Positions 53,786-64,000 of a stretch of 64,000 nucleotides of DNA are shown here, piece after piece (within the stretch, counting starts at the first letter, position 1; the number at the start of each line of letters is the position of its first letter). The notes under the pieces are model-generated. The model searched no databases and was not told the origin of the DNA. It saw nothing but the letters and a program-made list of their open reading frames with translations. The translations under genes and the position numbers were made by a program. The stretch lies in the NCBI GenBank assembly GCA_002286715.1, contig NSJX01000080.1:7155-71154 (forward strand), in the 5' to 3' direction. The stretch comes from Dentipellis sp. KUC8613. Lineage: Eukaryota > Basidiomycota > Agaricomycetes > Russulales > Hericiaceae.

Positions 53786-56142
53786 TGCAAGGACACAATG
53801 TGTCTCAGCAATGTCGCGCTGTTTCCGTGCAAGAAGACACAGCCCGCGATATCGAAGAGCTTTCGCTTTGTAGAATGCAGCTCGTAAGTCTGGATCTTCG
53901 GGCTCAGTGTCGTCATCAGATAAGGATTCGTCATCATGTCGACTTGAGCGATGCGAAGGAGGGTTCGCTCTGGGGCCAGTTGAGAGACGAGTACGTAGCC
54001 GAGTTTGCAAGCGTTCGGTTGATGTAGATTCAGCTCGTGTACTGCTAGGCTGGTTTGACGACTGGCTAGTTTCTCGGGTAGATTCTGCCTCTGGGATGCT
54101 GTTCTGCGATTGGGACCATGACGATGCGGCTGGAGACGACTCTTGTAGTAGACGGAGGAGGGCATGAGCTGCTTCATAGTCGCCATCTGGATCTACACAA
54201 GCGGCATTATAGGCTGCGCTCCAGTCTTCTTCACGATATAGTGGACCAAGAATTCCACGCATCTCATCGTGAAGCTGAGGAATTGACATCTGAAATGTCG
54301 GCGAAACAAATTGGTGCAATAAGTTCCAGGCCTGCGTAAATGAAGCACTAGCATCTTTGGCGTTTATCGAGTTGGCAACTTCCTTTGGAGCGGAGCGGTC
54401 ATCCATCAGAACATGAAGCCTGCCATCGGCACCATTGTTCGAGTGGGTATCCTCGTCTTCAGAATCCATCCCTGCATTTCCGGCCATGTCGCTGTCTGAC
54501 TCGAAATCATTATCTGAATCCTCGCCTGAGTCCTCGCCGCCTTCATCCACGTCCATGGTATCTTCCTCGCCATCACTTAGGTCACCATCGTCACTAGCCT
54601 CAAAGCCCGTCGACTGAATCTCCACTTCGAGTTGAGGCTGTGCGAGCTCCTCAGGGACGGAAGCCCAATCTGGGATGACGGCAGGCATGTCGACAGGAGA
54701 CAGCCCCGGAAATGTCTCAGGCAAGTTGGCTTTTGTTGAGAATGTCGTACTGGGTGCGAAATCCGATGGCGTGAACGTCTCCGGTATGCATACGCAGTTT
54801 CCATCAACATCCACACCAATGCCAGACTTCCGCCAAGCTGATTCAATTGTTGTGCGCTGGAATGCTTCGTCTCGCGCCGCAGTATACACCATGACAACAT
54901 TTTCACAGGCTACGGGATTCCCAGTCTCAGCCATAAACAGATTGCAAGCCGTGTTCCAATGTTTCTTCAATGGGCCGAATGCGCCAACGTCACATGGCTG
55001 CAAACGGTGTGTTGTATGCGCAGGAAGCAGAACAAGGTGGACATTGTGCTCGCGCGCAGCGTCGATCATGCGTTCGGTGAGATGAGAGCCATGACCGTCG
55101 TAGATGAGCACGATGGGAAAATTGGGATCTGCATGTTTCGTCGCCTGAGGTATGAAGCACTCCAGGAACCAGAGAGCGCATATGTCATCGTTTGTCCAGC
55201 CAGTAGGCGAAGTTGAGAGACTATGGAGAAAATTAGTATCTTGCTACGGAACGAGAGGAAGGTCCTACAATATATCATCATCTTCTTCATACCACTCCTC
55301 ACATTGCTGGCCCTTTCCCGCGAAGACGATGCACGGCTTCACCGGCGCGGTTCCGTCTGCGCATACAGTTTCAAGAACAGTAACGAGCTCGAGGTCATCG
55401 CTGACAATGCGATACTTGGACTTGTCTTTCACGTGGTAGATATGCGCCCGCCCGTTATTTGTGCGTCCGCCGCCTAATTGAATGCCGAGCTCATCGAAAT
55501 TGAAAACATTGCGCGGCGGAATTCGTCCATCGAAAAGGCACATCAGAACCTCAAAGTATTGATTAACGGCATGAAAATTGAAGGCACTGAAACATGTTTA
55601 GTGCTACAAAAAGATTCGAGAGAGAGACGTATTGCGTACCTCGCACGTTTCTTATCGAGACCTGATCCCTTTGCGACTCGCAGCTCCGGGTGACGCAAGA
55701 GAAAGCGCCGTACCCACTTGCGCGATGGGTATTTTCCACGGATGGCCAAGACCTTGAGACGGATCGTCTCGTAAGACCATGGGATGCCGGCCAAAGAAAG
55801 GAACTTCGCCCATTCTACAAGGACGTCTTCTTCGTCTTGGGTAAGCCATGCTTGACGAGCATGTGCGGCTTGGCGTGAGGTGGTTTTTCCCGTGGCACGG
55901 TTGAATAGCGTAGTCTTTGGTATATCGTACTTTTTCGAGACCGCCGTGTAAGTGCTTCCGCCGTCGAGCTCCTTGATTGCGTCCTTCAAAGTCTTCTCGC
56001 GCGCATCCCGTGCTGCTTGGGAAATGGATGAGGTCGGTTTTTTTCTGGGAGTTGAGGAGCGTGGCTTGTTCTTGCTGGGTTTCACCTGCCGAGGTCTCGA
56101 AGGACGCTTTTTTGCAGCTGTCGGCGTCGTGCTAGAACGCAT
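53779..56142 (-). pseudogene. 5' part of a pogo-like (DDE_1) transposase gene, separated by insertion
   Basis: The minus-strand gene starts at 56142. Domains in order: a Lys/Pro/Ser-rich N-terminus; an HTH of psq type (LKDAIKELDGGSTYTAVSKK); a CENP-B-type HTH (DEEDVLVEWAKFLSLAGIPW, then WVRRFLLRHPEL); then the DDE core with FNFDELGIQLGGGR (first Asp), VLIYDGHGSHLTERM (second Asp) and QPCDVGAFGPLKKHW (third Asp). A long acidic/Ser-rich region follows. The frame runs past THCVLARG into element sequence and stops at 53753. Introns lie near 55640-55590 and 55264-55220. All three catalytic Asp are present, but the C-terminal tail is displaced to 32390-31641. It may be a domesticated transposase gene or an old transposon copy. 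Confidence 0.85.
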
Positions 56143-59100
56143 TGGCGGGGATAACAGACGGTAGATCCGGATAGACTGGCCTACAATGACGGAATCTTCG
56201 CTAATTAAAAGACCTATGACATTAAAGAGAGTGGTTAGTTGAATAAATAATCAAACGAGTGTAGCTGGTCGCAAGCGACCGTGGAGGAGAGACGAGACAA
56301 GGAGAAGAAGACGCCGCTCAGGCTGCACGCGTCTACCCCGTCGACGCGCCCACATGACCGTCCGACAGTCTGTCTCGCAGGTAGCCGAACGGGCTTTGAA
56401 TCCGTACTGTCACGCTTTGACGGCTTCGAGTACACCTCCCTTCGTTATACAGTCTGAAGAATGCGATCCTCAGGGCAGCTGCATATCTCGAATGTGTACT
56501 CTCGTAAATCCCTCTCCCCTTTTTTTTCGTAATTTGTAGCAATAAATTCATCCCAGCCCTGACGGATCAATCTGTTCCATCTCGAATTGTCTGCACTGCT
56601 GGATTTTTCCTGCATCCAAATTACATCGGCTTCGTCCCGGCACCAGGTATATAATGGAGGACATGTTAAAGTATCTGTATGTAAATTTAGAAGACGAGAA
56701 GAGCATGTGTTGAAGCTCGGTGAGAGGAACATTGGCCCTGTTCCATTACTAGCCCGCGTTCCATTTCGGGGTACAGCATAGTATGAAATGCACTGGAGTT
56801 TCTTGGCTTCGATGCAGGCGTCGAGGCCTTTGCAAAGGCACTGAAAAGCAGTACTTACGGAAGTGCCGAGCTTCGAGGCTTAGCTTGACCCACGGAAAAG
56901 TCCGAATCGCCATCTAATCTTATCAGATCGTCTGGGCATCAACCAGGCAAGACGAGACAACTCTTTCTCTCTCAGACCACAACATCAAGCCGTATGCGAG
57001 CGAGGGTAAGGATATCTTCCGACAATGAAACGCGTTCAATTTAGCAGTAAACACCCCGTCGAAATCATTTGACGAAACAAAGTCGCTGCCAGCGGTCGAG
57101 ACCAAACGCGCACCGTACTCATGATCAAGTCCTACTAACGTATGTCGCCACGAAACGACATCGGCACGAACAAAGCGCCGCTCGCGGCTCTACATATCCA
57201 TATCACCATATGCGCATGTAAGTACATACATACCCGTACATTCCCCATCTCGGCGCGTCAACTGACCTCCCCCATCGACCGCAGCTACCTTCATGCCTAA
57301 TGGGCATCCAGGAAATGCGGCGCGGAGCACACACCACCACCGCGCTGGTCCTCGCGGGTCAGGTGGTACTCGGTCACCCTGAGGCTCGTGCATATGTACG
57401 TGTATGTTTAGATGTTAATCTCATCTAACCTAAGCTACAGTGGCACGAAAAGCTTCAGGATACAGTGACCATGGCGCTAGTTCGCTCGCTCGCTGGACTC
57501 GGATAGCGGTCACCATATGCATTCGACGACCTCCGTTGAGGAGCGCCAGCCGCCCTCCGCGCCCGAATCCCGACCGCCCCGCCTATCTAGGAAACCCCAT
57601 ATCCCAAAGCCCGAAGCCTACATAGCTGCGCCGGGACGCCACGATCGCAGCCAACACCGCGGACCGGGCGTCTCATATATGTATTGTAGCAGCAGAGTAA
57701 GTGCTGGCGCACACAATCGATCGATCTAGCTACGCGTATGCCACCATCATCGTCACCACCCATCCCCATTCCCGTCCCCATCCCCATCTCCCCCGGGACC
57801 GCGCCCGCTTATCTCCATGCCCCACTGCTGAATCCTGACTCTGATCCTGATGGGCCAGTGGCGCGCTGGGAGACTCGCTGCGCCACTGCTTTTCGAACTT
57901 GGACTTTCCGCAGACGTCCCTGCTATCGCGTCTGCTGCCTGACGACTTGGGGTGTCCTGTCGAATTCTCACCTTGAGGTGCCTGTGGTCTTGTTCCCAGC
58001 GTTCCACCCACCAGGGTCTCGCGTCGCGCGTTTTGGATCCCCTGTCTCGGCCCACCTAAACGCAGCACTCGCACTCGAAGACATAACACGCCACTAGAAC
58101 GTTATATTCCCTTACACAGCGCCCATATGCTCTCCACGTTTACCGGGTTAGTAAGTCTTACAGGTGCCGCAATCGCATCTGTCGCATAGGCTTCAGTGTA
58201 CTTTACACGTTCGTACGCACCCCGCATGTGGTCGTCACGCGCCAGGCCCTGGCCTGGACTTGCAGTCTTCCGCTCGAGCACGTCATCTCCGCCCCCTCCA
58301 CGTACCAGGCCATAGGACTCGGACGCACTCTCAGTACCTTTACCACCACCAGCGTTATAGTAACAGACTCCCAGTCAGCCGGCCACTGGCGTGTCACCAG
58401 TCACTGTCAGTACTATTGCCGCATGGATCCACCTTTACCCTCCACCCCTCCACCCCTCTCCATCGCAACTTCGACTTCGACTTCGACTTCGCAGCTTCGA
58501 AGAAGCAGCACTGCGTGAAACTCAGTTGGCCACGGGCTTCGTCGGGCTTCAGGGCCACGGCGATGATCGACCGTCGATGGTCGGCTGGCAGCCTAGCAGT
58601 GGGGTGGGTGGGCGTTGGGCGTTGGGCTCGATGAGTGCCGCCTTCGGTGCCGCCGGTACAGTACAAACGTCGCCTCCAGCTTCGCATCTCCTCGCCTTTC
58701 TGTAAGGACGGCGATGTCTGTGACGGCGATCCCTTGGGTCTTTCGTTGCCCGTCATGCTTACCTAGGCCGGCTCCTTTGCGACATGAATCTGATTCCTTA
58801 TGATGCCTGCTGGGCGTCGTTGAATTTCCTAGTTATGCAGGAAACCCCCTCGCGGTCGTGCATCCCCGGACACGGGCGGTCACAGAAACTAAGCACTTGC
58901 TTGCTTGCTCTCATTCTCGACCACTGCGCGCCGCAAACCACAAGCCGTAAATCGCACACGCCAGTCCACAGCCCACGATAAGTGTTAATGTTCTCTGCCC
59001 TCTCGCTCTGCATCCGCGTGCCCCCGTCAACGCAAATTCCCGACGAACGCCATCCCGCTTCACTCTTCCCGCATACTTACTGCCTGCCTGCCTGCTGGTA

Positions 59101-60835
59101 CGCTTTAATTTTCTCGCTACCCGGGTGCGCACGGCCATACTGGCGGGCGCAGACAGTGGATGCCTCGATCGCCGTTTTGTCGATGTTTGTGGGCTGTTGG
59201 TTGATTCTGGCTGCCAGTGGATGTTGCGCGGCAATAATGATATGCAGCATGGACAAATCGAATAAGGATCCCCGCCGCTGGAGTTCTCGAGTTGGCGTCG
59301 ACCTTCAACTTGCCTTCTCTGCCTTTCTCTTCACTTCTTGCTGATGTTGCTCAATATCATGATTCTGGTGCCGTATCTTGTGCCTGCAGCGTTACGATAT
59401 GTACTACACGTGAGACTCCTGCCCTGCTCTGCGCTCGACTCCACACCCTTGCCGTCAATGCGCAACGCACCGCGCATCGTGCATCTGTCTGGCCTCACAC
59501 CCGCATGAGGGCATTACTCTGACACCCAAATAATCCCATCCAACCAGACAGCCTTCCGGATCGGTGCCCGCCCGCCCGCTCGCGTTCGTGATTCTGCATC
59601 CATCACGTTACGGTACTTACCTCGCCTTCACCTTTCCCTCAATGAACGCACTCCTCCGGCCGCGCCACGCCTCCTTCTCATAATGAACGCATAATTGCCT
59701 GCGATCCGTTCCTTGGTCTGTCCCCGGTGCGCGTTTGCGTGCCTCTGATTTTGGACGCGGTCGATCGTATCATAGCCGGACGGTGGATGGCCGGTACCTC
59801 GAACTCGTTCCTCGGGCCTCGCTCTCTCGTTATACTGTTACCGGTACCGCTCTCGTAACGCCAACGCAAGAACAACGACAGCAACAGCAACGGGTGTCTC
59901 CACGCGCCGCGGTCCGCGGTCCGCGGTGTGCCATTCGTATTTTCGGAGCGTACGTACGTGAGCGCTGCCGTGAGCATGAGCTATACTACAGCTCGTGTAA
60001 ACGTTCCGCGGGATCCGGAACCACGACGGCTGTGGCTGTAGCTATCCCCGGCTTCGTCTCTTCTTCTCTTCCCTCTGATCTAGGCTCATAAGTTATAAGT
60101 GACCCGCGCGGTCCATCCTGGTGTACACGGTGCCCAGTGTCCAGTACCAGTGCACGTCCCATCGGATGGCGCGACAACCGACAACCGACAACCCAGTAGG
60201 CATTCAGAGAACGCGAGGCCTAGGAGCCTTCGTACAGGTACTCAGAAGTCAGTACAGGTATATACATGCAGTACGTATATCGTATCGGTATCAATGCCAA
60301 CTCCGGTGCCTGGTTTATATCATGAGGGACCCGAGCATACTGACGCTGATGCGGAGGCAGACGCGTCTACGGACGCTGATGCGGACGGTGAAGAGGACGA
60401 GTATGAATTTCAGAAAGACAGAGGAGATGCAGCGGGCCCGGGGTGGTACTACTAAAACAAACAGCAAACAACAAACAAACAAACAGCAAGTGGAATACGA
60501 TAGGGAATAAGAAAGATAAAAGAAAAGGGCCAGGACGTCGACGTGATCGGAGTGTACAACAAACAAACAAGCGGACAAACAAAAACAAATGGAGAAGCGA
60601 GCAAAAAGGCAACCGGGTTCCCAAACTCGGAATGGAATGTAACACGGAGAGCAAGGGTGGCAGAAAGGTCCCTACAGAATCGGGATCGGAGTCAGAATCG
60701 GATGGCGGTCTACAAGCGCGGAGTGAGGGCGCTGGAGTGTCGTTGCTGGGTGGTGTTGGTGTTGGTGGTGGGTTGGCGTGGGTTGGGTTATTGCGCGTAT
60801 TCGGACGGGCGGATGGGCAATATGCGGCGCGGATC
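56143..60835. other. Gene-poor region
   Basis: About 4.7 kb without a convincing gene on either strand. Frames up to 156 codons are present but overlap each other and lack coding character or domains. There are short simple repeats, such as cttcgactt near 58470-58490 and aacaaaca near 60460-60480. It may contain UTRs, non-coding RNA or decayed transposon sequence; I cannot tell. Confidence 0.45.
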
Positions 60836-61593
60836 TCAGAGACGCGCCTGGGCGGCGACGGAGCTGCGGATGGCGCGGAACACGAGCATCGCGAGGTACT
60901 CGGGCTGCTCTTGCGGGACCTGCACACGTCATCGTCATCGTCATCACCACCACCATATCAGCACACGCTCAAACCACCGCATATATGCACCACTCACATA
61001 ATGCGACGCGCCCTGCACGACCGACACCGACGCGAGCGACGCGCGGTGCGTGTCGATGATATGGTGGCAGCATGCCTCGAGCGGCTTCGGCCTGTCACAC
61101 GTGAGACGTCACCACCAGGAATGCAAGCACTCAGACGCACCAGAAGCCCTGCTGCGCGCCCATGACGAGGTGCACGGGGATCGCGTCGAGCACGCCCACG
61201 ACGCGGCGCACCGTCTCGAGCGCGCCGGGGAAGTCGTCGAACGCGGCCGTCTCCTCGCGCGGCGGCGTCTTGGTCGTCACGCCGCTGCCCTCGCCGTCCT
61301 CGTCGGCAGGCCGGAAGAACGAGCGCGCGGCGAGCCGCAGGACGTCCGGGTGGAAGCGGCGCCACGGGAGCGCGGCGCCGAGCTGGCGCACGGCGTGCGC
61401 GGGCGACGCCCAGCGCGTGGGGCGCCGCGCGTTCGCGGTGCGCACGCGCGCGGCGATCGCGGCGAACGCGGGCTGCGCGTGCGCCTCGAAGAAAGGCGGC
61501 TCGACGAGGATGAGCCCGCGGTACGGGATCCAGGCGAGGTCGCGTGCGATTTGCAGGATTCTGTGTTGTGTGGGGGAGTGGTGGTGAGTGGGT

Positions 61594-61647
<54 letters not shown>

Positions 61648-62996
61648 GGAGGGAGGGAGAGGAAGAGGCGTACAAGGGACCGGTGCCGGCAGAATGCCCG
61701 AGCCCGACGAGGTGCGCGCGCTCGTGCGGCGTGAGCACGTCCGACTTGAGGAACGCGCCGAGCGCGGCGATGTAGTGCTCCGACGCGCCTGCCGCACGCC
61801 ACCGCCATCACGTCCGTATCGTGTCAGCGCATGCGACGCGTCCATCAGCGTTAGCGTATTGTCGTATCATCAAACAAGACACGTCCATGCCATGTCCGTA
61901 TCAACATACGAGATCCGCATCGGGCGGGGCGGGGCGGCGCGGGCCGATTGGACATTGCGTCGGACGGACGGATATTGGGTCGGATGGAAGGATGGATGGA
62001 TGGATGGATGGGGAGAGAGAAGAGAAGTCGGCAGTGGCGGCGATCCGGGGCAGACGGGGCATCAGCAGCGTGGGAATGAGGAGGGGAGGGGAGGCAAGGC
62101 AAGGCAAGGCGAAGTCAGCGCTACTCGTTCGCGGACAGCAAAGGAGACAGGGAAGCTGCCGCGGCGCGACAGCGACAGTGTAGACAAGCAGCAAAGGGCG
62201 AACGAAGCGGCGAAGGGCGGATGAAGGCAGACGCAGCGAAGGGTGATGGAAGGGCAGAAGAAAGAGGAAGAATAGAGAAAGAAGGAAGAACCAAGACAAG
62301 CGCGACTCACAGAACTGCCCAAACGTCCGCTCGAGCACATCCGCATTCATCACCGCCGCGTCGCCGTGCGTCGGGCGGTCGACGGCCCACACGCTCGCGA
62401 TGCGGAACGGGCTCTCGGGCTGCGCCTGCAGCGCGAGCAGCCGCTGGACGACGGGCGTCCAGAGGTCCGAGGCTGTCGGGGTTCCGTGTCAGTTTCAGTG
62501 TTAGTGCGAGGGAGGGAGGGGTGTTTCAGGGGACGCATCGCCGACAGGGGAGGAGTGAAAGGTAAAGGCAGAAAGGTAAAGGTCAAAGTGCAAGCGACGA
62601 GCGCAAGTGATAAAAGAAGCACGGGATGGGAATGGGAATGGAAGAGAAGGCCAAGCAAGGCGAGAAGAGACACTCACTCAACCCAACCCCGCTCGTCACC
62701 AGCAGCGCAAACGTCGGCATCAGCGTCGATGCCTGCGCCTGCGTCGGTGTCTGTGTATTTATCGGGGCGGCCCACGCGAAGCGCGTCGCGACGTAGCAGA
62801 GCGGCTCGGGGACGCCCGCGACGCGGTATTGCAGCGTGTGCGCGGTGCGCGTGAGGTGGCCTTGTGTCTGGGTCTGGGTTGCGGTGGGGGCGGGGGTGGG
62901 GGTTGCTGAGGGGGCGGGAGAGGCGGGAGTAGAGGTGGAGGTGGAGGGCGTGGGTGCGGGGGAGGGGGAGGAAGGTGGGGCGTGGTGTGAAGGCAT
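60836..62996 (-). CDS. Alpha/beta-hydrolase fold protein (Lpx1-like)
   Basis: The minus-strand gene starts MPSHHAPPSSPSPAP (62996), a Pro/Ser/Thr-rich leader. Exons continue with QYRVAGVPEPLCYVATRFAW, LWTPVVQRLLALQAQPESPF, ASVWAVDRPTHGDAAVMNAD, then HERAHLVGLGHSAGT, whose G-H-S-A-G is the nucleophile elbow of alpha/beta hydrolases. ILQIARDLAWIPYRGLILVE, a helical lid region and AIPVHLVMGAQQGFW follow. The end is ASVSVVQGASHYVPQEQPEY with the likely catalytic His, and a final VAAQARL. The layout recalls fungal peroxisomal lipase/epoxide-hydrolase-like proteins (Lpx1, toxin-biosynthesis-like). Six or so exons; a 39-base G run lies in one intron. The substrate is unknown. Confidence 0.8.
61590..61646 (+). 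repeat. (GT)n followed by a 39-base G homopolymer
   Basis: A GT dinucleotide run leads directly into 39 consecutive G (61608-61646) within an intron of the minus-strand hydrolase gene. It could form quadruplex structure; its exact length is prone to sequencing error. Confidence 0.9.
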
Positions 62997-64000
62997 AGCG
63001 TCGTCGTCGTCGTCAGTCAGTGTGAGTTCGTGCGTGCGTGGGGCGTCCGTTATCCGTGAGCTATCTGTCGTGGTGAGTATCGTCGCAAGCGTCAGCGTCA
63101 GCGCGGACCCAGTATCGTCTCAGCGTCGACGTCGATGTCGATGTCGAGGGAACAGAGACGGGGACGGGGACGGGCAAAATGAAAAGCGCGTGGCTTCTAT
63201 ATCGCACGCGCATATTAATATTAAATACATGCCCCGGGTGCGCTCGGTCAGTCCGTCGGCAGGGCAGCCTGAGCAGGAACGGCAACGTTAGCAGTATTGG
63301 TATTCGCACCGGGCGGCGATTGGCTGCCCTGCCTGCCTGCCCTGGCGATCCAGAACCCGCACCCGCACCCGTCATCCGTAACCGTGACCCGCGCTTACGG
63401 ATCCGGAGGGCTTGGTTCGTGCTTCTTGCTTCTTGCACGTCGTCCGTCGTGTGGTGCGGATGGCTTGGGTGCTTGGAAGGCTTGGAATATCGAATACTAC
63501 TGTACAGGTGCAGGTGCGGGTGCACAGCGCGTCGTCTGATGGATATTGAGTCTGCCGCGCTCGCGCGCGAGCTGTACAGTGTCCAGCGTCCGGTGTCGCC
63601 CTGGGCTAGCACATCTATAGCCATAGGCTGCCTGTCATTCATATGCATGTTGCAATTGAATATCGAATATCGAATGTTGAAGCCGCATGCCATATGCGTA
63701 TATATGTCGCGCATCGCATCTCTCCGGGCATACTTAATATATGGTATATGACATATGGTATGACGCTCCGTGCCCCCGAGCTAGCTCTCGTTAAGCTTCC
63801 GCACATCTTGAGTACTTATCTGTCTCTCCAGATCCCTTTCAGTTGTCCCTTTGTACATGTCCCTCCGATGCAATCGACCCGACTCGGATCGCCCCGCGGC
63901 CGCATACAATGCCCACTTCCGTGCTGTACTCTGCTGCTTCCATGCATAAGTAGACTGATAAGCACGCTATTCAATACCACCCTTCCCCCCCTTCGCCTTC
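62997..64000. other. Upstream region of the hydrolase gene, no gene seen
   Basis: About 1 kb with only overlapping unremarkable frames and small simple repeats (gtcgatgtcgatgtcga near 63130). It presumably includes the hydrolase promoter. Confidence 0.45.

Noticed and set aside
60994..61845. 283-codon minus-strand frame crossing the G run
   Set aside because: It is the wrong frame of the hydrolase gene: it contains poly-Pro from the C run and lacks the GHSAG context.
1..64000. Search for tRNA or rRNA genes
   Set aside because: No B-box-like GTTCGA context with cloverleaf potential was convincing; the one gttcgaatcc (near 17430) is inside an ENGase exon.

Overview
The window is nuclear DNA of a filamentous basidiomycete, most likely an Agaricomycete. 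Genes are dense and broken by many 45-65 bp GT-AG introns. The genes recognised are fungal housekeeping genes: an Hrp1-type RNA-binding protein, Rna14/CstF77, the PdxT/Sno glutaminase, a family S10 carboxypeptidase, a GH85 endoglycosidase and a PPR protein. The window also carries the TET/JBP plus KDZ-transposase combination known from Agaricomycetes. I worked by eye, so exon borders are inferred from reading-frame continuity and splice consensus.

Layout. 0.35-29 kb is ordinary chromosome: a PPR-like protein (+), a basidiomycete-specific protein with an in-frame TGA (+), SNO1/PdxT (+), an S10 serine carboxypeptidase (+), a lineage-specific coiled-coil protein (+, 9.7 kb), an unknown gene (+, 12-13.6 kb), a decayed scrap of S10 gene (13.7 kb), HRP1 (+), GH85 ENGase (-), RNA14 (+) and a tandem pair of unknown paralogues (24.1-28.9 kb). 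28.9-31.6 kb shows no gene.

The centre is a 21.4 kb mobile element, about 32391-53778. It sits inside a minus-strand pogo-like transposase gene and separates its 5' part (56142 down to 53779) from its 3' part (32390 down to 31641). The ends carry a 7-bp direct repeat, GTCCGCG, as target duplication. They also carry imperfect terminal inverted repeats sharing an AGGTA(A)CATG core, and mirror-placed arrays of the palindrome TGGGCCCA spaced about 35 bp apart (32.47-32.84 kb and 53.18-53.70 kb). Inside is a KDZ (Kyakuja-Dileera-Zisupton) transposase with a CxC2-type cysteine cluster, an intact-looking TET/JBP 2-oxoglutarate/Fe(II) dioxygenase, and five clear accessory genes plus one unresolved locus. 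One accessory gene is a paralogue of the chromosomal gene at 9.7 kb. A second palindrome family (consensus near ATGCCCGCGGGCAT, or TAGCCGCGGGCAT) is scattered through the element's exons, introns and spacers. It forms a 30-bp tandem array near the right end and I did not find it outside the element.

Inferred working of the element: the KDZ transposase mobilises the unit, and the subterminal TGGGCCCA arrays and CCGCGGG palindromes are candidate protein-binding or CpG-modification sites. The TET/JBP enzyme could oxidise 5-methylcytosine at those CpG-rich palindromes and so protect or regulate the element. This role is inference. The family identities and the boundaries rest on the sequence.

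56.1-60.8 kb is gene-poor. The last gene is a minus-strand alpha/beta hydrolase (62996 down to 60836) with a 39-base G run in an intron.
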